The notes: generated by a model from the sequence alone, not told the origin. Shown: positions 1 to 8,498, counted from the first letter of the stretch. The stretch is DNA of 37,406 nt from JASGDC01 sp047608145 (GCA_047608145.1 JASGDC010000018.1:1-37406); one strand, 5' to 3'. Made by a program: numbers and translations.

Positions 1-15
1 AGCACACACCAAGCA

Positions 16-126
16 GAATATTGATTAAAACCCATAAGCTAACTTTAGAAGCTAACAAACAGGCCTACATCACAGAAAAAATAACCCCTACAAAGAAAAA
101 TAACAACACATTATGGCCTATAACTC
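16..126 (+). repeat. Left copy of a 111-bp inverted repeat
   Basis: These 111 bases are the exact reverse complement of 37296-37406 by base-by-base reading. The match stops at 127, and at the right it runs to the last base of the window, so the true repeat may be longer. Inside it, the 7-mer AGCTAAC occurs twice (37-43 and 50-56), and GGCCTA occurs near both ends. No open frame, transposase or typical insertion-sequence end is visible. It lies downstream of the 208-819 gene, whereas the right copy lies upstream of a surface-protein gene. Confidence 0.95.
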
Positions 127-207
127 CAAATATCAAATGGTAACTATTTTAATATTTAGTACTTCTGCATTGGTACCATTTATTAAAATAGATACCAATA
201 CTAATAA

Positions 208-819
208 CTAATTTTCTAATGATAAGTATTGCTGTTCCCAAAATTCAATACGTTTAGTTTCGCTAAAATCAACAAAATTCTTGATGTCCCAACCATGCTG
301 GGCAAATACTGCGGCAATTAAAATATCAAGCTGGTGTGGACGCTTCCCAGAAATATCAGTTAGTTCTACTGCAAAATCAGTAAGTTTCAGTTGCTCAATA
401 CTGTTAATTGTGATTTCTAACGGCATATCTGTAATAGTTTCAGCTGCTGCTCCTTGAATTTCTGTAGTTAGCTCAGCGGTTTGACTACTTGCCGGAACCA
501 AGAAATATGCTGCAAAATCTGACTCTACGCCTTCGGATGCTACTGAGTATGGCATTTCGTCTAGAATTAAACCTGTAATTTCCATTGGGTCAATATTTTT
601 AATATCACCCCAAGAACCTGCTAATCGTACTGGAATAGCAGTATTAAGCATTTCAGATAGCTCAGCTGATTTAATAGACTCTTCAAATGCCCAAGACCAC
701 TCAAGCAAATAAGCGTCAGAATCATTAGGAAAATCAATCTCAGGAGATTCAAAAAATGGTAGCTCAGCAATCAATGAGTCATCATTATTTGTCTTTTTAC
801 GGTTATTATTCTTTTGCAT
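208..819 (-). CDS. Hypothetical acidic protein downstream of ArgR
   Basis: I do not recognise this family. The 203-residue product starts with a short polar, basic stretch rich in Asn and Lys (about residues 1-13). The rest is acidic and probably folded, rich in Glu, Asp, Leu and Ile, with no signal peptide, membrane segment or obvious catalytic motif. It begins 25 bp after the argR stop on the same strand, so co-transcription with argR is likely. That alone does not show a role in arginine control. A candidate ribosome site (AGGAAAT) lies just upstream of the ATG. Nothing further downstream is visible before the terminal repeat. The length, codon use and operon position make it credible as a real gene; its function is unknown. 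Confidence 0.75.
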   Translation of the reverse strand: MQKNNNRKKTNNDDSLIAELPFFESPEIDFPNDSDAYLLEWSWAFEESIKSAELSEMLNTAIPVRLAGSWGDIKNIDPMEITGLILDEMPYSVASEGVESDFAAYFLVPASSQTAELTTEIQGAAAETITDMPLEITINSIEQLKLTDFAVELTDISGKRPHQLDILIAAVFAQHGWDIKNFVDFSETKRIEFWEQQYLSLEN

Positions 820-844
820 ATAACTATATTTCCTGTAATAAGAA

Positions 845-1342
845 TTATTTAGAAGAAAGCTTAACTAGATAATCAGCTACTTTTTGTCCCGGATAGTCTT
901 CTCGACAGACAAGCAATACAGTATCATCACCTGCAATCGTACCAATAACCTTAGGGATTAATGAATGATCAATTGATGCGGCTAAAAATTGTGCTGCCCC
1001 TGGTGGAGTACGCAATACACACATATTTAACGAACCTTCAGCACCAATTAGAAACTCTTGACAGGCACTAATCATCTTATCTTTACGATTTGAAGTGCTT
1101 GTATCTGCTTGATGCACACCAGATAAACCTTCTGCAGGAATAGCGTAGATTAATGAGTTATCTGAACTTCTAATCTTTGCTGCACCTAACTCAACTAAGT
1201 CTCGAGAAAGTGTAGTTTGGGTAACTTTGTAGCCGTCCTTTTTCAAAAGGTCAGCTAACTCAAACTGAGAATGAATGGCATTATTGGTAATTAGCTCTTT
1301 AATGCGGTCATGTCGAGCGACTTTGCTTTTAGTTCTTTTCAT
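845..1342 (-). CDS. argR: Arginine repressor ArgR
   Basis: ArgR is the arginine-sensing hexameric repressor of arginine biosynthesis genes. The 165-residue length is normal. The N-terminal winged helix-turn-helix domain (about residues 8-60) has the recognition segment TTLSRDL at 43-49. The C-terminal arginine-binding and oligomerisation domain (about 88-163) has the signature GTIAGDDT at 134-141, whose Asp pair contacts arginine. No arginine biosynthesis gene is in the window, so its targets lie elsewhere. It follows an SseB-family gene by 96 bp on the same strand and is followed 25 bp on by an unknown acidic protein. A TATAAT element lies only about 10 bases before the ATG, and no clear ribosome site is visible, so a very short or absent leader is possible. 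The family call is firm. Confidence 0.93.
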   Translation of the reverse strand: MKRTKSKVARHDRIKELITNNAIHSQFELADLLKKDGYKVTQTTLSRDLVELGAAKIRSSDNSLIYAIPAEGLSGVHQADTSTSNRKDKMISACQEFLIGAEGSLNMCVLRTPPGAAQFLAASIDHSLIPKVIGTIAGDDTVLLVCREDYPGQKVADYLVKLSSK

Positions 1343-1352
1343 ATTGCTGATA

Positions 1353-1423
1353 ATTATACCGCCTAAGGTAAAATATTCATTCTGTATTTTCAGTTTTTTG
1401 ACAAGATTTATGAGTATTTTTCA
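1353..1423 (-). promoter_or_regulatory. Putative argR promoter and ARG-box-like sites
   Basis: On the minus strand TATAAT lies at 1358-1353, with no good -35. Upstream, two stretches resemble half-symmetric ARG boxes of the TGAAT...ATTCA type: AAAATATTCAT near 1370-1380 and TGAGTATTTTTCA at 1411-1423. ArgR commonly represses its own gene through paired boxes, so autoregulation is a reasonable inference. Both sites are imperfect and AT-rich background makes chance matches likely. Confidence 0.28.
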
Positions 1424-1438
1424 ATAAAAAATCTGGGA

Positions 1439-2218
1439 TTAAAAATTTGCTGAAACTACTTTTAATTCCAATGAATCCACTAGTTGAATTAAACGTTTGT
1501 CAGTAGCCCAAGCTTGTTGCAGTTTATTTACAATATCTTGTATTTCCTCTTGGCCCAGTCCAGGCCTAATAGCCAAAGTAACTCTAAGCTCTACCACGCC
1601 CACTTTCCCAGCTCTTAAATCAGCTACTGTAGCTGCTGGTGCTAAATTCACTTTACGAACAGTTGGAATAGCTGAAATTGAATTTTCAAATAATTCGGTA
1701 ACTTCGGAATTATCATAAGCAGGTTGCCATTTCACTTGCTGAGCTAATGACCAAATGGCAGGTCTGCGCACTAACTGCATTTCGTGCTGTCCAGGATCAA
1801 CTACCAAAATCTCAACACCTTCAATTACAGCTAATCTAGCAATATTCTTTGTCTTAACTGATAGTGCTTTATTAGTAACATTCCATTTATTGAAGGCACT
1901 TCCTGAAGTAAATATTGGTAGCGTCTTCCTACCATCTGGGGCTTTGATTGTAACTAAATCGGAAGATACTGCCTTATTTGCCACTGCGACTAAAAATTCT
2001 GACTTATTAAGAGCATCATACAGCTCCACTTCCCCTATGGCACCTGCACGAAATTCTGTTCGTGCTCCAAGATATTCGACATTGTCAAGCTGAATCTTAT
2101 CGTTAAACTCGTTTGCTTTACCACACGTAGTTAAACTGGTTAAATAATCAGTTTCATCATATTTAATTGTGATTTTTTTTAATTTCTTAGGTAATTGCTG
2201 TTGGTATCGGTTACTCAT
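1439..2218 (-). CDS. SseB-family protein
   Basis: The 259-residue protein has the pattern of the SseB N-terminal domain. At about residues 72-160 it reads LVAVANKA, then a segment ending TLPIFTSGSAFNKW, then VEILVVDPG and RPAIWSLAQQ. This is the usual order of value strands and the closing Ala-Leu-Trp-rich helix. The C-terminal part (about 165-258) looks like the second SseB domain. No signal peptide or membrane span is present. The molecular function is not established; the name comes from enhanced serine sensitivity in enterobacteria. Its start codon overlaps the stop of the upstream HisH-like gene (ATGA at 2218-2215), so translation is probably coupled. In many actinobacteria an SseB gene sits just after hisH and priA, which matches this context. 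A run of eight A residues early in the coding strand (2173-2180) could be slippage-prone. Confidence 0.78.
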   Translation of the reverse strand: MSNRYQQQLPKKLKKITIKYDETDYLTSLTTCGKANEFNDKIQLDNVEYLGARTEFRAGAIGEVELYDALNKSEFLVAVANKAVSSDLVTIKAPDGRKTLPIFTSGSAFNKWNVTNKALSVKTKNIARLAVIEGVEILVVDPGQHEMQLVRRPAIWSLAQQVKWQPAYDNSEVTELFENSISAIPTVRKVNLAPAATVADLRAGKVGVVELRVTLAIRPGLGQEEIQDIVNKLQQAWATDKRLIQLVDSLELKVVSANF

Positions 2219-2859
2219 AAAAATTTTCTTTCTTTAGCCCAATTAACGATAAAGTCTTGAGCAGTTTCAGTTTTGTCTATATCTGCAGAAATTCCTGCTA
2301 ATGGGTGGTTATTTACAGCCACCAAGGTAGTACCATCATCAGCAAATAGTGTTTTTGGTGGCGCAATTACTGAAGCCACTTGTTCAAAATCCCAAGAATA
2401 GACACTTTCCGCTTGTGGCAATGTCCATGGCATACCAGTAACTTTCATTTGAGTAGTGTCAGTTTTTTCAACTTTACCTGGCCATTCATCATAACCTTTA
2501 GGAATTTTATTATTAACTTCATTTCGATACCAAAACTCATCTGGGCTTTTAGCTGAAATTCCACTATTTTGAATTGTTTCCATTTCGCCATAGCTAGTGA
2601 AAAGCACATTAAATACCGTGCCTACGCATATAGTTGGTTTATTGGCTAGTAATCTTTTGGAAAGCAACTTGTGAAAATTTATTTTATTGAGAGCAGTAAT
2701 ATTTTCTACCCATGTTTTATCTGAATAAATAATTAAATTATCTACACTTGCTGCTTCATTTAGCTGGGGATTTTTAACCTCTAAATCATTGTTAGTTAAT
2801 TTCTTATTAAAATTATCGAGCTTGCGATTGCTTAAATTAATTAAAAAAACTTGCTGCAT
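2215..2859 (-). CDS. HisH-like glutamine amidotransferase homologue, probably inactive
   Basis: HisH is the glutaminase subunit of imidazole glycerol phosphate synthase in histidine synthesis. This 214-residue protein follows the actinobacterial HisH plan. It has a nucleophile-elbow-like PTICVGTVFNVLF (Cys at residue 78), then EWPGKVE where HisH has EWPGTVE, then an MPW segment where HisH has HMGWN, and a C-terminal VAVNNHPL...VNW stretch. Where HisH has FHPEKS with the catalytic His and Glu, this protein reads ADIDKT. The nucleophile is therefore kept but the other two triad residues appear lost, so glutaminase activity is unlikely. It overlaps the SseB gene by four bases. HisF and PriA are not present in the window. 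It may be a relic of a his operon or a repurposed pseudoenzyme. The homology is my alignment by eye, but several separate blocks agree in order. Confidence 0.6.
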   Translation of the reverse strand: MQQVFLINLSNRKLDNFNKKLTNNDLEVKNPQLNEAASVDNLIIYSDKTWVENITALNKINFHKLLSKRLLANKPTICVGTVFNVLFTSYGEMETIQNSGISAKSPDEFWYRNEVNNKIPKGYDEWPGKVEKTDTTQMKVTGMPWTLPQAESVYSWDFEQVASVIAPPKTLFADDGTTLVAVNNHPLAGISADIDKTETAQDFIVNWAKERKFL

Positions 2860-3175
2860 AATCTAATTATAGGTTACTGAAACCATTTAATTATCAAATA
2901 ACTTTTACCTAAATACACAACAAGAAAATGTGATTTAGTTAACTTTTTATTTGGATAGTCCTTAAATTTTCGAAAATTTTATAAAATAATTAATAACTAA
3001 ATCTTATTAAAGAAGTCATAATAAGTGCTCATTTCATACTTAATTTAACAAACCAATGACTTTATTTAAGTTTTATTGCTTATTATATTTGCACTTTATT
3101 TTTTACCTAGACTACTTTAACTTTTGTTGAGTTGTTAAAAGCCAGCTATCAAACAATAAAGAAAGTGAAAGTTTT
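2860..3175. other. AT-rich intergenic region, divergent promoters
   Basis: This 316-bp gap separates the minus-strand HisH-like gene from the plus-strand isochorismatase-like gene. It is very AT-rich, with no open frame of note and no strong hairpin followed by a T-run. It must hold the two divergent promoters, but many AT-rich -10-like hexamers occur and I cannot choose one. A ribosome site (AAAGAAAGTG) lies at its right edge, before the 3176 ATG. Confidence 0.5.
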
Positions 3176-3778
3176 ATGGTTAATACAAATCAATTAGACC
3201 TCAGTAAGACAGCCTTAGTAACAATTGATTTACAAAAAGGATTCAGAAACTTTGACCTAGCACCCCATTCATTAACAGAAATGGTAACTAGAGCTAACCA
3301 GATTAATACGGCACTTGAAGGAACTTCTGCACTTATTGCGTTAATAAGCGTTTGGCCTAAAACTGTTGCTCGAATGCTGACAAATGACGCTGCAACTGCT
3401 AAATCATTAAATGAGGATCCACCTGAAAACTTCACTGACCTCTTAATGGAGGTAGCAACGAAACCAACATCAAATCCAGTAGTCAAAATCCCTAAAGATG
3501 CACCTAGTGCATCTTTTGATACAGACTTAGAAAGCCAGCTACGTGCGAACAATATAAAAACCATTATTTTGCTTGGTGTCGCTACTTCGGTAGGAGTGCT
3601 TACTACTGCAATAGATGCTTATCAGAATGGCTATGATGTTATCGTAGTCGAAGATGCTTCGACCGACACTGATGGTGAATTACACCAAGTACTTTTTAAT
3701 AAAATGTTTGAAAAATGTACACAAGTTGTTAGCACTGATGAAATAATCCAAACTATAAATACTGCAAAATCTAGCTAG
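3176..3778 (+). CDS. Isochorismatase-fold cysteine-hydrolase-like protein lacking the Cys
   Basis: The fold is that of the isochorismatase/nicotinamidase family. LVTIDLQKGF places the first triad Asp at residue 18, and a Lys-containing segment KIPKDAPSASF (Lys107 the best candidate) precedes the strand ILLGVATSVGV at 131-141. In active members this strand ends in a catalytic Cys (GVATxxCV); here that position is Gly140. The rest, including TTAIDAYQNGYDV and VVEDAST, is well conserved, and 200 residues is a normal length. A Cys-less subgroup of this family is known to me from lactobacilli and other bacteria, so this is probably a stable variant and not recent damage. The substrate is unknown. 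It is a monocistronic gene with a good ribosome site and faces the minus-strand HTH gene. Confidence 0.8.
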   Translation: MVNTNQLDLSKTALVTIDLQKGFRNFDLAPHSLTEMVTRANQINTALEGTSALIALISVWPKTVARMLTNDAATAKSLNEDPPENFTDLLMEVATKPTSNPVVKIPKDAPSASFDTDLESQLRANNIKTIILLGVATSVGVLTTAIDAYQNGYDVIVVEDASTDTDGELHQVLFNKMFEKCTQVVSTDEIIQTINTAKSS

Positions 3779-3812
3779 TAATAACTTAAAAAAAATAACT
3801 TAAAATTTCAAA

Positions 3813-4094
3813 CTAGTTTTTCCTAGTAATCAACTTACCAAAACCATGGATACTCTTACGGAAAATATCAATGTTATCCAGTGGTCCATCAGGATGTTCT
3901 TGATACTCTTCAGTCTTTAATTTATCACTCAATGCAGTTAGCTTTACACCAGAAGCTATAGTAATATTCTCAAGTTTCGCTTTACCATTTTTCAATCTCG
4001 ATAAAGTGGCAATAGCAATCCCCGTTTCTTTTGATATGGAGTAAGCACTGTGATTGCTAAGCAACCACATTATCTTTTTCGTATCAACAATCAT
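3813..4094 (-). CDS. Small helix-turn-helix protein, XRE/Cro-like
   Basis: This 93-residue protein carries a Cro/CI-type helix-turn-helix at about residues 15-45. The pattern is AYSISKETGIAIATLSRLKNGK: helix two SISKETG, then the recognition helix ATLSRLKNG. Similar small single-domain proteins occur in phages and firmicutes. Its polar C-terminal tail (about 60-93) has no recognised domain. I chose the ATG at 4094. An upstream in-frame GTG at 4106 would add four residues but has no visible ribosome site, and family members tend to begin near the chosen Met. It stands alone between two plus-strand transcription units. Its operator is unknown; the divergent gap to birA would be a natural place for one. 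Confidence 0.65.
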   Translation of the reverse strand: MIVDTKKIMWLLSNHSAYSISKETGIAIATLSRLKNGKAKLENITIASGVKLTALSDKLKTEEYQEHPDGPLDNIDIFRKSIHGFGKLITRKN

Positions 4095-4232
4095 TTTTAC
4101 CAACACTTTAAATTGACTGATTAATTATTTTATCTTAATTAGCTACTTTACATGATTTTTCAAGGAATTAAAGTTTTATTTAATATAAATTAGATACTAT
4201 ATATAAATTAATTAATATAATATAAATGATTT

Positions 4233-4261
4233 TTGCAATCAAGTTTTTAAATATGTAAAAT
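4233..4261 (+). promoter_or_regulatory. Likely promoter of the birA-acc-fas operon
   Basis: TTGCAA at 4233-4238 and TAAAAT at 4256-4261 are separated by exactly 17 bp, a good sigma-A-type spacing. A start near 4268 would leave a leader of about 65 bases before birA. The surrounding 4107-4327 gap is extremely AT-rich and also carries the promoter of the minus-strand HTH gene. I see no clear operator palindrome. Confidence 0.55.
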
Positions 4262-4333
4262 TCATTAAATGTAAGCTAAGTAGACTTGCAAAAAGACTGA
4301 GAAAACGGCGATGTCTTAAGGAAAGGAGTGATT

Positions 4334-5176
4334 GTGAAAATAGCTAATATTAGTAAAAATATTTCAAGAAATGACACCCTTAATACTGATATTTCTATTC
4401 AATATGTTGATTGCACTTCCTCAACAAATCATGAGCTCATTTCCAAAGCTAATCTTCTTAACTTCAATACTGTGGTTACAGGTCATCAAAGTGCTGGCAA
4501 AGGTAGAGCTAATCGCTCATGGTACGCTCCAGCTAACTCTTCTTTACTGATGTCAACACTTTTACCTGTACCTACTAATCCTGAGAAATTAGGATTAATA
4601 CCTCTCGCTGCTGGTGTAGCTGTAGTTAATTTTCTTACAAAATTAATCAATCTAAATAAAATTCCAAATATCAATTTAAAATGGCCAAATGATGTCTTAA
4701 TCGGAGATAAAAAAGTTGCTGGTATCTTAACTGAACTAACAGACAAAGGCGTAGTAATTGGTGTTGGGATTAACTTAACTGCAGCTACTCCAGCAATTTT
4801 AAATGCAATCTCAGTAGCCGAATATGGCTGGAAAAATGCTGCTACGGGGGAAAAGATTTCCTCAGAGATTTTAATGGAGCTAACACATCAGCTTGTTGAA
4901 CTTATCCAAAATGAAGTTTCCCAAATAGCTGATAATCCAGAAATTTTATTAAACAACTACAAAAAACAGTGCAGCACATTAAAGAGTGATGTTTCTGCAA
5001 AACTACCAGACCAAAAAATAATTAATGGTTATGCCCAAGATATCCATGACACTGGTGAACTAATTCTTAAGGCTCCCGATGGTTTAACTCTTATTAATGC
5101 TGGAGATATAAATATCGGTAGTGCCAAAAACCCAATAAATCTTGACTTAACCACTATCTGCAAGGAATGCCGATGA
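4334..5176 (+). CDS. birA: Biotin-[acetyl-CoA-carboxylase] ligase, BirA
   Basis: BirA activates biotin with ATP and attaches it to the lysine of the biotin carrier domain, here the one encoded by the next gene. The biotinyl-AMP loop is seen as GKGRANRSW (from residue 55 of the 280-residue form), and the catalytic core as LKWPNDVLIGDKKVAGILTE at about 113-132, followed by VVIGVGINL. There is no N-terminal DNA-binding domain, so it is a monofunctional ligase and not a biotin repressor. A GTG at 4328 would also be in frame. However, the ribosome site GGAG at 4325-4328 overlaps it and is correctly spaced, five bases away, for the GTG at 4334, which I therefore chose. The stop overlaps the start of the biotin carboxylase gene (ATGA at 5173-5176), so the enzyme is coupled to its substrate. 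Confidence 0.93.
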   Translation: MKIANISKNISRNDTLNTDISIQYVDCTSSTNHELISKANLLNFNTVVTGHQSAGKGRANRSWYAPANSSLLMSTLLPVPTNPEKLGLIPLAAGVAVVNFLTKLINLNKIPNINLKWPNDVLIGDKKVAGILTELTDKGVVIGVGINLTAATPAILNAISVAEYGWKNAATGEKISSEILMELTHQLVELIQNEVSQIADNPEILLNNYKKQCSTLKSDVSAKLPDQKIINGYAQDIHDTGELILKAPDGLTLINAGDINIGSAKNPINLDLTTICKECR

Positions 5177-6978
5177 ATACTATTAAAAATGTTTTAATTG
5201 CAAATCGAGGAGAAATTGCCCTAAGAGTTGCTCGTGGCGTCTCAGACTACGGAGCAAACTCGATAGCAATTTATGCAGATCAAGATATTGACTCACAGTT
5301 TGTTTCTGCTACTGATAAAGCATATGCATTATCTGGCACTACTGCAGAAGAAACTTATTTAGCTCAAGACAAAATCATTAGCATTGCCCAAAAAGCTGGT
5401 GCTGATGCAATTCACCCTGGATATGGATTCCTATCAGAAAATCCTGATTTCGTAAAAAAAGTAATGGAATCTGGAATAACCTGGGTAGGGCCAAAGCCTG
5501 AATCAATATTAGCTTTGGGCGATAAAGTGCAAGCCCGTAAAGTTGCCACTGAGGCAAAAGTACCGACAATTCCAGGCACAAATCACACAATCAGCAGTAA
5601 AGCTGAAGTGGAAAAATTTGTTTCAAAACATGACTATCCTATTATCTTGAAAATGGCTGATGGTGGCGGTGGTCGAGGTATTAATGTCATCGAAGATGAA
5701 ACTGCACTAGACCATTTTTTCTTAGGTCGTGATGAAAAAACTCTAACGGGTTTCTTTATTGAACGCTTTGTACAGAAAGCACGTCATATTGAAACTCAAT
5801 GCGGTCGTGATCAGCATGGAAATTTTGTAGTTTATTCGACTCGTGATTGCTCTGTTCAACGGCGTAACCAAAAACTTATCGAAGAAGCACCTGCACCAAA
5901 TTTAGATTCAGAAACTTTAGCCACTGTAGTTAAAAGTTCTAAAAAACTTTTTGAGAGTGTAGATTACATTGGTTTAGGTACTTGTGAATTCTTACTAGAT
6001 CAAAATGGTGAAGTTTACTTCCTAGAAGTGAACCCTCGTCTACAAGTAGAACATACTGTCACAGAAGAAGTAACTGGAATCGACTTAGTACGCCAACAGC
6101 TGCTAATTGCAGAGGGTAAGACTATTGATAATACTGAAATTCGTGGACACTCCTTTGAGTTTCGTATTACCAGTGAAGACCCCTATGCTGGTTTGACTCC
6201 AACACTTGGTAGCCTTGAGGACTTACAATGGCCAGCTGGCCCAGGGATTCGTATTGATACTGGAGTACGTCTTGGCGATAAGATTACTCCAGACTTTGAC
6301 TCCATGATTGCTAAATTAATTGTTACTGGCGAAAACCGAAAACATGCACTTGCTAGAGCAAAACGCGCCTTAACCGAATTAAAAGTTTCAGGAGTTAATA
6401 CTCCTATTCCCCTTTATCAAGAAATCATCAAACTTCCAGAATTCAATGATGATGAACTTAAAATCTGGACTAAATGGCTTGAAGCAGGGTTTCTAGAAGA
6501 TTTCATGACAAAAGCACCAAAACCTGAAACTCCTGCTCATAAAACAGCAGCTAACGCATTACTTGAAAAAGCAAAAGAAATGATGAGTTTCATCGTAGAG
6601 TTTAACGGTCAACGTCACGAATTAGCATTACCAACTAATATTTTTGGGGCACGCACACAGGAACCTGCTGCAAATACTCGCCCTACTCAACCATTACGTT
6701 CGAGTCGCAAAACCCCTAGCAAGACTTTAACTACCACAGATTCAAATGTTATCAACTCTGATATGCAAGCAATGGTAGTTAGGGTTCCAATTGAACCAGG
6801 TGCCGAAGTTAATGAAGGCGACTTAGTTATGGTTCTCGAATCCATGAAAATGGAAAAATATGTCCATACTCACCGTGCTGGAGTTATTGAAGAAATTTTA
6901 GTAAAAGCAGGCGATAAAGTATCTCGAGCTCAGACTCTAATCAAATTAGAAGCTGAAGAATCTGACAATAAGGAATAG
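5173..6978 (+). CDS. accA: Acyl-CoA carboxylase alpha chain: biotin carboxylase plus BCCP
   Basis: This chain carboxylates biotin with ATP and bicarbonate and carries the biotin on its own tail. The biotin carboxylase domain occupies about residues 1-450: N-terminal NVLIANRGEIALR, the ATP-grasp glycine loop GGGGRGI near 163-169, and the active-site segment EVNPRLQVEH near 285-294. After a linker, the C-terminal biotinyl domain has ESMKM with the acceptor Lys559, a Ser variant of the more usual EAMKM. At 601 residues it matches actinobacterial AccA/AccC-BCCP fusions. I chose the ATG at 5173: the ATG at 5167 directly abuts the ribosome site AAGGA (5162-5166), while 5173 has normal spacing. It overlaps birA by four bases and is followed two bases later by the carboxyltransferase gene. 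The context, next to fas, points to acetyl-CoA as a main substrate. Actinobacterial symbols vary (accA, accC). Confidence 0.94.
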   Translation: MNTIKNVLIANRGEIALRVARGVSDYGANSIAIYADQDIDSQFVSATDKAYALSGTTAEETYLAQDKIISIAQKAGADAIHPGYGFLSENPDFVKKVMESGITWVGPKPESILALGDKVQARKVATEAKVPTIPGTNHTISSKAEVEKFVSKHDYPIILKMADGGGGRGINVIEDETALDHFFLGRDEKTLTGFFIERFVQKARHIETQCGRDQHGNFVVYSTRDCSVQRRNQKLIEEAPAPNLDSETLATVVKSSKKLFESVDYIGLGTCEFLLDQNGEVYFLEVNPRLQVEHTVTEEVTGIDLVRQQLLIAEGKTIDNTEIRGHSFEFRITSEDPYAGLTPTLGSLEDLQWPAGPGIRIDTGVRLGDKITPDFDSMIAKLIVTGENRKHALARAKRALTELKVSGVNTPIPLYQEIIKLPEFNDDELKIWTKWLEAGFLEDFMTKAPKPETPAHKTAANALLEKAKEMMSFIVEFNGQRHELALPTNIFGARTQEPAANTRPTQPLRSSRKTPSKTLTTTDSNVINSDMQAMVVRVPIEPGAEVNEGDLVMVLESMKMEKYVHTHRAGVIEEILVKAGDKVSRAQTLIKLEAEESDNKE

Positions 6979-6980
6979 CC

Positions 6981-8498
6981 ATGACTATAAACCTACCTAA
7001 TCAAAAAACAGCTACTGAAGAACAGCCAGAACAAACTAACAGTAAAATGACAGTTCATGAACGTATCAATGAACTTCTAGATTTACAATCTTTTAGAGAA
7101 ATTGGACAATTTGCCGGTGGCAGCATGAAAAATGGTTTTAAAGGTGCTGCAGTAGTTACTGGCTATGGAACTATTTCAGGTCGCAAAGTTGCTGTTTATG
7201 CACAAAACTTCGCAGTACGTGGTGGAACTCTTGGCCGTGCTGAAGGCGATAAAATCCTAAAACTTATGGATTTAGCATTAAATATGAAAATTCCAGTAAT
7301 CTCACTGATTGACTCTGGTGGTGCCCGAATCCAAGAAGGCGTTGTTGCATTAAGTCAATATGCACGTATCTTCCAAAAAAACTGTGCAGCTTCTGGAGTA
7401 ATTCCACAAATTTCATTGATTTTAGGACCTTGTGCTGGTGGTGCGGTTTATTCACCGGCATTGACTGATTTCATTATTATGCCTAAAGAAAATTCGCACA
7501 TGTTCGTTACTGGCCCAGATGTAGTAAAAGCAGTAACTGGTGAAGAAGTATCACTCCACGAATTAGGTGGCGGTGAATTACACAACTTAAAGTCTGGTGT
7601 GGCACACTACCTTGCAGATTCTGAAGCAGACGCTATTGAATACACTAGAACTTTACTATCTTACCTGCCTGCTAACTGTAATGAAGCAACGCCAAAATAT
7701 GCCTACCTACCAGCGACACAGCAATTTGCTGATGATAGTTCAATAGCTTCAATCGTCCCAGATTCTGCGAATCAACCTTACGACATTATTGAAGTAATTG
7801 AATCTCTGGTTGATCATAATGAATTCCTAGAAGTTCAAGAACTTTTTGCCCGCAATATTGTGATTGGCTTTGCGTGTTTTGAAGGAAATCCAGTAGGTAT
7901 TGTGGCAAATCAACCAATGCATGATGCTGGAACTCTTGATGTTGATGCTGCCGAAAAAGCTAGCCGTTTCGTTAGGTTCTGCGATGCTTTTAACATTCCA
8001 ATTGTGACACTAGTTGATGTGCCTGGTTATCGTCCTGGTACTGAGCAAGAGCAAGCGGGAATTATTCGTCGCGGTGCCAAAATGATTCATGCTTACGGCA
8101 ACGCTACTACCCCACTGATTACGGTAGTACTTCGAAAAGCTTACGGTGGCGCATACATTGTGATGGGTTCCAAAGCTCTCGGTGCTGATTTTAACTTCGC
8201 TTGGCCAAAAGCTGAAATCGCCGTAATGGGTGCCGAAGGTGCCGTATCAATTATGCATCGTCGAAAACTAGCAGCTGCTGCAAAAAATGGTGAAGATGTC
8301 GATAAACTGCGGAAAGAGCTAACTGATCAATACACCGAAGAAACTATCAATATTGATTTATCAGTAGCAGAAGGCGAATTTGATGCGGTAATCACTCCTG
8401 CTCAAACTCGTCAATCAATTATTGAATCACTACAAATTACTCAAACCAAAAATTCTAACTTTGTTGGGCCAAAACGCCACGACAATGGTCCACTATAA
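6981..8498 (+). CDS. accD: Acyl-CoA carboxylase beta chain, carboxyltransferase
   Basis: This subunit moves the carboxyl group from biotin to an acyl-CoA, giving malonyl-CoA or methylmalonyl-CoA. At 505 residues it is a complete PccB-type chain holding both crotonase-like halves. The N-terminal half carries the acyl-CoA loop SGGARIQEG (near 111) and the oxyanion segment GPCAGGAVYSPA (near 149). The C-terminal half has VDVPGYRPGTEQE and KAYGGAYIVMGSKALGAD (near 385-402), which shapes the biotin pocket. The zinc-finger region of the E. coli type AccD is absent, as expected for this class. A ribosome site, AAGGAA, lies just before the ATG at the end of the alpha-chain gene. The strict order birA, alpha, beta, fas argues that its product feeds FAS-I directly. 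Confidence 0.94.
   Translation: MTINLPNQKTATEEQPEQTNSKMTVHERINELLDLQSFREIGQFAGGSMKNGFKGAAVVTGYGTISGRKVAVYAQNFAVRGGTLGRAEGDKILKLMDLALNMKIPVISLIDSGGARIQEGVVALSQYARIFQKNCAASGVIPQISLILGPCAGGAVYSPALTDFIIMPKENSHMFVTGPDVVKAVTGEEVSLHELGGGELHNLKSGVAHYLADSEADAIEYTRTLLSYLPANCNEATPKYAYLPATQQFADDSSIASIVPDSANQPYDIIEVIESLVDHNEFLEVQELFARNIVIGFACFEGNPVGIVANQPMHDAGTLDVDAAEKASRFVRFCDAFNIPIVTLVDVPGYRPGTEQEQAGIIRRGAKMIHAYGNATTPLITVVLRKAYGGAYIVMGSKALGADFNFAWPKAEIAVMGAEGAVSIMHRRKLAAAAKNGEDVDKLRKELTDQYTEETINIDLSVAEGEFDAVITPAQTRQSIIESLQITQTKNSNFVGPKRHDNGPL

Noticed and set aside
2173..2180. A8 run in the SseB gene as a switch
   Set aside because: The run encodes ordinary Lys-rich sequence near the start, the frame is intact, and AT-rich genomes have many such runs. 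Noted only.
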